64,000 nucleotides of DNA from Brasilonema angustatum HA4187-MV1 (GTDB lineage Bacteria; Cyanobacteriota; Cyanobacteriia; Cyanobacteriales; Nostocaceae): positions 1 to 64,000 of the forward strand of contig JAHHGV010000032.1 of assembly GCA_019359695.1 (NCBI GenBank), read 5' to 3'. This document shows, piece after piece, positions 51,629-59,081 of this stretch; position 1 is the first letter of the stretch, and the number at the start of each line of letters is the position of its first letter. The notes under the pieces are model-generated. The model saw only the letters and a list, made by a program, of their open reading frames with translations. It did no database searches and had not been told where the DNA came from. Both the position numbers and the translations under genes were made by a program.

Positions 51629-54600
51629 TTACCGATTTGGTAGCTGATCGCACATATTGCTAATTTCAGCATCAGCATCATTGGGATTAGTTTTGAAATA
51701 CTCACCCATGAACGCGCACCCTTCCCTGAGTAAATTATCATAATCCCATTTCCACAGTCTCACCGTCTTGTCCTCACTAGCAGAAGCCAGCATTTTGCCA
51801 TCCGGGCTGAAGCTGACGCCATAAACAATGCCCGTATGCCCACTCAGGGTTTTAATTTCTTGACCAGTGGCGGTATCCCACAGTTTCACCGTCTTGTCAC
51901 CACTAGCAGAGGTCAGCATTTTGCCATCCGGGCTGAAGTTGACGCTATAAACCGTGTTTGTATGTCCACTCAGGGTTTTAATTTCTTGACCAGTGGCGGT
52001 ATCCCACAGTTTCACCGTCTTGTCACCACTCGCAGTTGCCAGCATTTTGCCATCCGGGCTGAACCTGACGCCATTAAGCGAGTTTGTATGCCCACTTAGG
52101 GTTTTAATTTCTTGACCAGTGGCGGTATCCCACAGTTTCACCGTGTTGTCAACACTTGCCGTTGCCAGGATTTTGCCATCCGGGCTGAAGCTCGTGCCAT
52201 TAACCGAGTCTGTATGCCCACTCAGGGTTTTAATTACTTGACCAGTGGCGGTATCCCACAGTTTCACCGTCTTGTCAAAACTAGCAGTTGCCAGGATTTT
52301 GCCATCCGGGCTGAAGCTGGTGCCATTAACCGGGTTTGTATGCCCACTCAGGGTTTTAATTACTTGACCAGTGGCGGTATCCCACAGTTTCACCGTCTTG
52401 TCAAAACTAGCAGTTGCCAGGATTTTGCCATCCGGGCTGAAGCTGGTGCCATTAACCGAGTTTGTATGTCCAGTCAGGGTTTTAATTTCTTTAAGCGTGG
52501 CGGTATCCCACAGTTTCACCGTGTTGTCACCACTAGCAGAGGCCAGGATTTTGCCATCCGGGCTGAAGCTCGTGCCATTAACCGAGTCTGTATGCCCACT
52601 CAGGGTTTTAATTACTTGACCAGTGGCAGTGTCCCACAGTTTCACCGTCTTGTCAAAACTAGCAGTTGCCAGGATTTTGCCATCCGGGCTGAAGCTGGTG
52701 CCATTAACCGAGTCTGTATGCCCACTCAGGGTTTTAATTACTTGACCAGTGGCGGTATCCCACAGTTTCACCGTCTTGTCCCTACTTGCCGTTGCCAGCA
52801 TTTTGCCATTTGGGCTGAAGCTGGTGCCATTAACCGTGTCTGTATGTTCACTCAGGGTTTTAATTTCTTGACCAGTGGCGGTATCCCACAGTTTCACCGT
52901 GTTGTCAACACTTGCCGTTGCCAGGATTTTGCCATCCGGGCTGAAGCTCGTGCCATTAACCGAGTCTGTATGCCCACTCAGGGTTTTAATTACTTGACCA
53001 GTGGCGGTATCCCACAGTTTCACCGTCTTGTCAAAACTAGCAGTTGCCAGGATTTTGCCATCCGGGCTGAAGCTGGTGCCATTAACCGGGTTTGTATGCC
53101 CACTCAGGGTTTTAATTACTTGACCAGTGGCGGTATCCCACAGTTTCACCGTCTTGTCAAAACTAGCAGTTGCCAGGATTTTGCCATCCGGGCTGAAGCT
53201 GGTGCCATTAACCGAGTTTGTATGTCCAGTCAGGGTTTTAATTTCTTTAAGCGTGGCGATATCCCACAGTTTCACCGTGTTGTCACCACTCGCAGTTGCC
53301 AGGATTTTGCCATCCGGGCTGAAGCTCGTGCCATTAACCGAGTTTGCGTGTCCTCCTAAGGTGTTTGGGGCTGCGACATTGTCAACTGTATTGAGTAATG
53401 TCAGTTCTACCTGTGTGCGGGTATTAGCATCTACCAAGGGTGTATGTTGCATTTGCACAACAGCTTTTAAACTGGCTTTTAAGGCTTTTGCCCCATCTGA
53501 GTTCAGCAGCGCATCTGAAGTAGTCGTAAGAGAATTAATTTGACTGATGGCAGCATTCCTCCAGCCCACACCAGCGACGCCTGCTAAAATTAGAGCTACC
53601 GCAGAAAAGCTACTGAGTCCAATAATTGTTAGTTGCCTGGTGCGATCGCGTTCTTGTTTCTCCCGAACCCGTTGACTGGCACTAGCCTGAATAAAGTCTC
53701 GTTCCTCCTGCGTCATTTCATCTGAACGTTTTTGCAACCAATCTTCTGCTACAGTTAACGGCACACCTCGCAACAACGCCCCAGAATCATGGTTATTATT
53801 TTTCCACTCCAGCATTGCAACTTTTAACCGTTCCTGCCAAACGCGAAACTGACGATTAGCATTCATCCACTCTCGCAAAGTTATCCATTCCCGAATCAGC
53901 GCTTCATGCACAACTTCTACTGCATCTTCTCCTGACTTGTCATCCCGTCCCGTAACAACTAAACGGGCTTGATATCCTGCTAAATAACTTACCAATCCCC
54001 AATTCTCTTCCCCAACTTCTTTGCGGGTAGCCAGCCGTCGAGTATCTTCCGTTCCTTCCCCCGGACGCACTAATTGTACAAAAATTCGCTGTGCCTGCTT
54101 TTGCTCTGTTTGGCTAAGTTGACTATAAACCTGCTGGGCATGATTAGCTAATGCCTTTTTCACACCGCCAATCTCAGTATATGCTTGGTGAGTTAACAAT
54201 CGGTTTTCCTGCTTTGACCACAATCGGGTAAGAGCAAATTCCAACAGTGGTAAATTGCCCGGTTCAAGTCCCACATCATCCAAGATTCGCTCTTGTAATT
54301 GTTCCTCAAATTGCACTTCCAGCTTTTGGGCTGGTAGGGCGATCGCTGCTTGTAGTTCCTCCCGACTCATGGAACTTACTAGTTGGGGTGTAAACTCCTG
54401 CAATGCATCCCGAAACGGGCGGTAGGAGAGAACATAGCCGTAGAAGTCAGCGCGTAAAGTAAAAACCAATGTTAAACTTTTCTGATGGATAGCTTCGAGC
54501 AACATATCAGTAAAGCGTTCTTGTTCTTCCTTCTGGCAAAGGGTGTAGAGTTCTTCAAATTGATCTACAAACAGTAGAAAACGTTTATCTGAGTTACGTT

Positions 54601-55585
54601 CTATAATACGAGACGCTACCCGCTGTAAGGTCACTTTACCCTGCTGTATATCTGCTGCTAGTTCAGCCGCTGAACGTAATAGTTGAGTCTCACCAATTTC
54701 TGGTGGTTCTAATTGACGCACGAATACAGAAGCAAGCTGATAAAATGGTTGATTACCAGGACGCAAAGACTCAATGAGCCAATTTCCTTCACCTCGCAAC
54801 TGTGGAATCAGTCCAGCAAACACCACCGAAGATTTGCCACTCCCACTTGGACCAATCACTGCTACCAACGACTGAGAGCGAGTTGCTTGCACTAAGCTGT
54901 TTACAAATGTATCACGTCCAAAAAAGAATGCTGCATCTTCTTCCCCAAATGCAGACAATCCTTGATAGGGGTTAGGAGGAATAACTTCTGTTTGGGGTAC
55001 TATGGGGGTAATTAACTGTTTTTTTCTTAGTAGCGGAGTTTGCTGTTCCAAAAAACCAATCATTTGAGAACAGCCAAGTTCATAGGCAAATTCCACCTCT
55101 TCCCCTGCTGCTATGGCATCATAAAACGCCACCGCAAAACCAACAGCTGCTTTATCCCCTACTGTCTGAGTCATACCAATCACATAATTGACGTGTTGGC
55201 GAATTGCTTCTGCTTGCATTTGGGAGTAACAAGCGTTTAAAAGGACACATTCAACTCCTTTAGTAGCAAACAGCTTAAACATGCTTCCCAGCGCCTCGGC
55301 GGAGATTAATGCAGGCTGTCCTGTTTCATCTTCCAAAACAATACCATCTTGCCCACCACCATGTCCGCAGAAGTGAACAATTTGCGGCTGATAATCTAAC
55401 ATGGCGCGGTAAAAGTCACGCTGACGTACCGCCCATTTTTGCTCTAACTTGAATTCTGCTCGTTTGTTAGCGCGTCGTAATCCTTCATCAATTTCCCGTA
55501 CCTCTTCATCAAGTCGTAGCCTTGAGGTACTTGTCGGATTTGCTGCCAGAATTAAAATGGTTTTGATCTGGGCGTTGTTGTTCAT
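51629..55585 (-). CDS. CHAT protease / nSTAND ATPase / transmembrane segment / 13 x WD40 protein
   Basis: 1318 residues. Residues 1-185 are a CHAT (caspase-like) protease domain with His75 (HFCGHGGG) and Cys119 (LLNACYS). From 205 a novel-STAND ATPase follows: NPYQGLSAFGEEDAAFFFGRD, Walker A GPSGSGKSS (Lys251), Walker B FLLFVDQFEELY, EVVHEALIREW. A hydrophobic segment (TIIGLSSFSAVALILAGVAGV) probably spans the membrane. Thirteen WD40 repeats of 42 residues and an acidic C-terminal tail complete it. The design is a sensor-switch-protease: the propeller detects a signal, STAND oligomerises and CHAT cleaves a target. Related proteins are proposed in prokaryotic immunity and programmed cell death. 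An orthocaspase gene lies upstream on the same strand, 197 bases away. Confidence 0.92.
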   Translation of the reverse strand: MNNNAQIKTILILAANPTSTSRLRLDEEVREIDEGLRRANKRAEFKLEQKWAVRQRDFYRAMLDYQPQIVHFCGHGGGQDGIVLEDETGQPALISAEALGSMFKLFATKGVECVLLNACYSQMQAEAIRQHVNYVIGMTQTVGDKAAVGFAVAFYDAIAAGEEVEFAYELGCSQMIGFLEQQTPLLRKKQLITPIVPQTEVIPPNPYQGLSAFGEEDAAFFFGRDTFVNSLVQATRSQSLVAVIGPSGSGKSSVVFAGLIPQLRGEGNWLIESLRPGNQPFYQLASVFVRQLEPPEIGETQLLRSAAELAADIQQGKVTLQRVASRIIERNSDKRFLLFVDQFEELYTLCQKEEQERFTDMLLEAIHQKSLTLVFTLRADFYGYVLSYRPFRDALQEFTPQLVSSMSREELQAAIALPAQKLEVQFEEQLQERILDDVGLEPGNLPLLEFALTRLWSKQENRLLTHQAYTEIGGVKKALANHAQQVYSQLSQTEQKQAQRIFVQLVRPGEGTEDTRRLATRKEVGEENWGLVSYLAGYQARLVVTGRDDKSGEDAVEVVHEALIREWITLREWMNANRQFRVWQERLKVAMLEWKNNNHDSGALLRGVPLTVAEDWLQKRSDEMTQEERDFIQASASQRVREKQERDRTRQLTIIGLSSFSAVALILAGVAGVGWRNAAISQINSLTTTSDALLNSDGAKALKASLKAVVQMQHTPLVDANTRTQVELTLLNTVDNVAAPNTLGGHANSVNGTSFSPDGKILATASGDNTVKLWDIATLKEIKTLTGHTNSVNGTSFSPDGKILATASFDKTVKLWDTATGQVIKTLSGHTNPVNGTSFSPDGKILATASFDKTVKLWDTATGQVIKTLSGHTDSVNGTSFSPDGKILATASVDNTVKLWDTATGQEIKTLSEHTDTVNGTSFSPNGKMLATASRDKTVKLWDTATGQVIKTLSGHTDSVNGTSFSPDGKILATASFDKTVKLWDTATGQVIKTLSGHTDSVNGTSFSPDGKILASASGDNTVKLWDTATLKEIKTLTGHTNSVNGTSFSPDGKILATASFDKTVKLWDTATGQVIKTLSGHTNPVNGTSFSPDGKILATASFDKTVKLWDTATGQVIKTLSGHTDSVNGTSFSPDGKILATASVDNTVKLWDTATGQEIKTLSGHTNSLNGVRFSPDGKMLATASGDKTVKLWDTATGQEIKTLSGHTNTVYSVNFSPDGKMLTSASGDKTVKLWDTATGQEIKTLSGHTGIVYGVSFSPDGKMLASASEDKTVRLWKWDYDNLLREGCAFMGEYFKTNPNDADAEISNMCDQLPNR
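52094..53353 (-). repeat. 126-base WD40 repeats with a duplicated four-repeat block
   Basis: Repeats 1-4 and 7-10 of the propeller region are nearly identical in order and sequence, for example the distinctive ATLKEIKTLTG in repeats 1 and 7 and NPVNG in 3 and 9. The two blocks are offset by exactly 756 bases (six repeats). Long antisense open frames across this region are by-products of the periodicity. Confidence 0.85.
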
Positions 55586-55649
55586 GGTATCTGGAAAAGG
55601 TTTTAGAGCTAGCCTATTGAGGATTTACGCACTGAAAACCCGAAACCTT

Positions 55650-55718
55650 GATCCCCCGTAGCCCTGCTAAAAAAGGGGGGAATCTCAAAAGCCCCCTTTT
55701 TAACTCTGTTGGGGGATC
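55650..55718. repeat. Large palindrome between the two protease genes
   Basis: GATCCCCC (55650) pairs with GGGGGATC (ending 55718), and inside AAAAAAGGGGGG pairs with CCCCCTTTTT. It sits between the orthocaspase stop and the CHAT gene start on the minus strand. It could reduce read-through or be another small mobile repeat. Confidence 0.7.
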
Positions 55719-55782
55719 TCTTATGCCTAAGTTCTACTATTAAACAGCTAACAGCCAATAGAACAAATTAGCCGTTAGCTAT

Positions 55783-57999
55783 TTAACAATTAACAATCTT
55801 CTTCACCACCAGTTTCACCTGTTCCGTTGTCCATTTGTCACTGGGATAAGCCGCAGCACTGACATCTCTATTTGGGGGTTGTTCACTCGCAACTGCTGCT
55901 AATAATTCTTCAAGTGGGTTAGTTGCTCTAAATACCTGTGTTCCTTTACGAGGTTTGTCTAGTGCTGGTAGTTCAAGACACCGGAAATTCGTTGCACCAA
56001 CTGTGGCAAAAACTTTGAGAACATCGGCACTTTCGTTGTAACCTTCAGAAAGGCTTGTATGGATGCGAATCAGTTTCTCCCTGCCCGGATCTAACGGTTC
56101 AAAGGCACCAGCACCTTCTGGGTGTAGCTGGGAAATACTCCAATCAGCTTGAATTGCCAGTACGGTAATATTGAGAACTTTGGTTGATTCATTGCGGATA
56201 CGCAGTATTGCATATTCATCTACGTCAAAGGTTGGGACGTTACCTGGAGCATTTAATGGCAGTAATTCACCTCTGTTTTCTCCTGGTAGGCAGATGTCAA
56301 CTTTTAGTTTTCCTGCAAATGATGATATAGGATCGTTGTTGTCTAGTTGTAAAGTCGCTTGATACTTGGAAAGATGCACTAAGCGGTTGACGACACTAGC
56401 TGCAGCATTGTGTTCGTCTACTTTGAGTAGAGGGCGCAAATTAATTAATTCTCCACCTGCATCCAGAATTTCATACTCACCTTCAGCGTTGACAGATACC
56501 TGATAGGTGACAGGTTCATCACTCGGTTGATCGCTAGATAAGAACTCTACCCAACCATTGCCTTCTACGTTTTCTTTAACGGCTTTGACTGCTGTCAATG
56601 CTTCTTTATAATCTATTTCTTTTGGTAGTTGCTGATTTTCTAAAGGAGGCAACAGGCGTACTTTTCGGACAAGTTTGACGCTAGGAGACAGTAGTATAGC
56701 AGAAGCACCATCTTCAATCATTCCTTCACTGAGGGTTTGCTGTGTTGAATTACCCGCTTTAGAAGGAGGAACATAAAGACGCAAGTTATTACCTGCTTGT
56801 TCTTGACGCAGGATTTTGGTAATTTCAGCAATAGATTCTTCTGCACCCACTTCTACAACTTTAGCCAGTGCGACTCGTTTATCAGTTTGGGAAAAATCGC
56901 TTATGCCTAATTGATAGATAGCAAACTCCGCGCCCTTACGCAAACCTTGTGCTTCGCCTGCTTGCAAGAGTACCTGATTCTTTGCCACATCTACTTTCTT
57001 GACAAGAATGGCAGACTGTGAGTTTGTAGATTTACCGCCGAAGATTAAGCGATCGCCTTCTCCTTGCAGCATTGGTGTTTGTTGTTGAAACTGACTGTTT
57101 ATTTTGGCGAGGATGCGATCGTGCAGTACCTTTAAAGTACAATCATTCCCCAGCTTCTGTAGAGAGTCTAATAACCAATAAGTTAACGCACCATTCCTTT
57201 CTTTACCATCAAAAGCATATTCATAAGCAGACTCATTATCCCGACAAGCAGCCAATAAAACATATCCTTTAGGTTCAGGTAACCATCCACTAGCTGTAGT
57301 TACGTTGCGAGTGTTTTGTTGTCCCTGTGTTAATCCTTGCCAGTTTTGGATCAATTCTTCAGTTGATGCAACTAAGCTTTGTGTTGGTCGTGGCGTTGTA
57401 TCTATAATATTCTTATTTAAACCGCGAATATTAGAATCATTAATTTCTCCTCGTGTTGCTCCTCCAGAATGACAGCTATCCAGAACCAGCGTGACCACTA
57501 ACTTTTTATCTACCATATTTTGTAGAAGTTTTGCCAACTCTAGATCACGAAGATAACGAGCTTCTGAATTACCAATATCTGTAGGGACAAGTGATTCATC
57601 TACCCCGTAGCTTCCTTTAAGATCAGGATAAATTGTTGTCGAACGTCCACCATGTCCGGAGTAGTGAATGTAGACTTGGTCTTGAGGTTGAGCTAAATCA
57701 GTGAGTTGCTTAAATTTGGCTACAATATTCTCATATGTAGGTAGCTGCTCGGATGGCTCTTGCGGTATGTTGGGACTCTCAGAGTTGGAAGCTGTGAGTT
57801 TAAGAATATCTGCTGGGGGTACTTGCAGTACGTTTGTTAAGAAAGATTCGACATGATTAATGTCGCGCACACAACCAGTAAGACTGCTGTAAAAACCTCC
57901 TTGTGGTAGCATGTTCGGTAAATAGCAATCAACCCCAATCAATAAAGCGAAGAATTTGGAGCTAGATTTTGCACTTTGTTGAATCATATAAGGCTGCAC
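55783..57999 (-). CDS. Orthocaspase (caspase-fold peptidase C14) with C-terminal beta-rich region
   Basis: 738 residues. The p20-like caspase domain spans about 14-300 with FFALLIGVDCY, the catalytic His116 in YIHYSGHGGR and Cys176 in LVLDSCHSGG, so it should be an active cysteine protease, probably cleaving after Arg/Lys like other prokaryotic metacaspases. GYVLLAACRDNESAYEY and FDGKERNGALTYWLLDSL are further family marks. The C-terminal 400 residues are beta-rich (VLLQAGEAQGLRKGAEFAIYQ; later a DUF4384-like part, YAILRIRNESTKVLNITVLAIQ) and may sense or bind a target. It lies upstream of, and co-directional with, the CHAT-STAND-WD40 gene. Confidence 0.9.
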   Translation of the reverse strand: MQPYMIQQSAKSSSKFFALLIGVDCYLPNMLPQGGFYSSLTGCVRDINHVESFLTNVLQVPPADILKLTASNSESPNIPQEPSEQLPTYENIVAKFKQLTDLAQPQDQVYIHYSGHGGRSTTIYPDLKGSYGVDESLVPTDIGNSEARYLRDLELAKLLQNMVDKKLVVTLVLDSCHSGGATRGEINDSNIRGLNKNIIDTTPRPTQSLVASTEELIQNWQGLTQGQQNTRNVTTASGWLPEPKGYVLLAACRDNESAYEYAFDGKERNGALTYWLLDSLQKLGNDCTLKVLHDRILAKINSQFQQQTPMLQGEGDRLIFGGKSTNSQSAILVKKVDVAKNQVLLQAGEAQGLRKGAEFAIYQLGISDFSQTDKRVALAKVVEVGAEESIAEITKILRQEQAGNNLRLYVPPSKAGNSTQQTLSEGMIEDGASAILLSPSVKLVRKVRLLPPLENQQLPKEIDYKEALTAVKAVKENVEGNGWVEFLSSDQPSDEPVTYQVSVNAEGEYEILDAGGELINLRPLLKVDEHNAAASVVNRLVHLSKYQATLQLDNNDPISSFAGKLKVDICLPGENRGELLPLNAPGNVPTFDVDEYAILRIRNESTKVLNITVLAIQADWSISQLHPEGAGAFEPLDPGREKLIRIHTSLSEGYNESADVLKVFATVGATNFRCLELPALDKPRKGTQVFRATNPLEELLAAVASEQPPNRDVSAAAYPSDKWTTEQVKLVVKKIVNC

Positions 58000-58261
58000 C
58001 TTCTAAGAACTTCCAGAATCATTCCAAAACAAGAGCAGTCAATGGAACTGTTCCATAGTTCTTACTAGATGTCACCAAGGCTGACTTATGCAGGAATCAA
58101 GTGAGTGTTCATATCTCATTACTGAATGAAGTACTATAGGACTCGTATTTGATTTTTGACGAAGCTAGGTACATTTTTATTGCTTCTTAAGCGTTAAGCG
58201 TTCCCTGTTAAGCGTTCCCTGCTATATGTCAAAGACTAAGGAGGAAACAATTCATACAACA

Positions 58262-59050
58262 ATGAAATTTCTCGGAATTGACTTAGGCTGGAAATCCCAA
58301 CCCAGCGGCTTATCCTACTTAGAATTAATAGATGGAAAACTGCAAATACAAGATATAGACCGCAAAGAATCTATTGCAGACATCTTAACCTGGATTGATA
58401 CTTGCGTTACACCAGAACAACCCGCCATCATCGGTGTAGACGCACCCACTCTCATTCCCAACGCTACTGGAAGTCGCTTACCCGACAAACTCACCCACAA
58501 ACACTTTGGCAAATATCACGCTGGATGCTATCCAGCAAATCTCGGCTTGCCCTTTGCAGAAAGAACAGTCAACTTTGGCTTAGAATTAGAAGTCCGTGGT
58601 TTCGCCCACGCACCAACTATCGAACCACAAAAACCAGGCAGATACCAAATAGAAGTTTTTCCTCATCCAGCCATAGTTAATTTATTTGGTTTAGAACGAA
58701 TTCTTAAATATAAAAAAGGACGCTTGAGCGATCGCCGCCTCGAACTCATCAAACTCTACAATTACATCACACAAATCTTACCCTCTCTCGATCCCCCTCT
58801 GTTTTCTCTGCGTCTGGGCGGTATGTCCTCCGGACACGCTGCGCGTTCGCTCAGCGTCTCCGCAGGAGATACGTTTCTTCCCGAAATTCCCACCACAGGC
58901 GCAGCCCTTAAACAAGTTGAAGACAAACTCGATAGCCTCATCTGTGCTTATGTCGCTGCATACTGGTGGTTTTGGGGGGAGCAACGTAACCTGGTTCTGG
59001 GCGATCGCACTACAGGTTACATTGTCGTCCCCTCAAAAAGTCAAAAGTAA
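58262..59050 (+). CDS. DUF429 (RNase H-like fold) protein with in-frame repeat insertion
   Basis: 262 residues starting MKFLGIDLGWKSQPSGLSYL, the actin/RNase-H-like DUF429 opening. IIGVDAPTLIPN, FGKYHAGCYPAN, YQIEVFPHPAIVNLFGLERILKYKKG and TGAALKQVEDKLDSLICAYVA are further family blocks. Function is not established; nuclease-like activity is only a fold inference. I prefer the ATG at 58262; one at 58226 would add 12 unconserved residues, although GGAGG lies between the two. About 20 residues (RLGGMSSGHAARSLSVSAGD) between FSL and FLPEIP come from a GC-rich repeat and are foreign to the family. Confidence 0.82.
   Translation: MKFLGIDLGWKSQPSGLSYLELIDGKLQIQDIDRKESIADILTWIDTCVTPEQPAIIGVDAPTLIPNATGSRLPDKLTHKHFGKYHAGCYPANLGLPFAERTVNFGLELEVRGFAHAPTIEPQKPGRYQIEVFPHPAIVNLFGLERILKYKKGRLSDRRLELIKLYNYITQILPSLDPPLFSLRLGGMSSGHAARSLSVSAGDTFLPEIPTTGAALKQVEDKLDSLICAYVAAYWWFWGEQRNLVLGDRTTGYIVVPSKSQK
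58806..58872. repeat. GC-rich repeat inserted in frame in the DUF429 gene
   Basis: CTCCGGACACGCTGCGCGTT and CAGCGTCTCCGCAGGAG form an imperfect palindrome. The encoded stretch has no counterpart in the surrounding conserved blocks. Similar CGGAGACGCTGCGCG-type repeats occur in intergenic DNA of these genomes. Confidence 0.65.
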
Positions 59051-59081
59051 TTCTTTTTACTTTTGACTTTTCACTTCTTGA

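Noticed and set aside
52112-53359. 415-codon open frame on the plus strand opposite the WD40 repeats
   Set aside because: It is a periodic antisense of the 126-base WD40 repeats and has no family features; the minus-strand protein explains the sequence.
51836-53543. CRISPR-like regular spacing of repeats
   Set aside because: The 126-base period with almost no unique spacers is the coding WD40 array, not repeat/spacer units.
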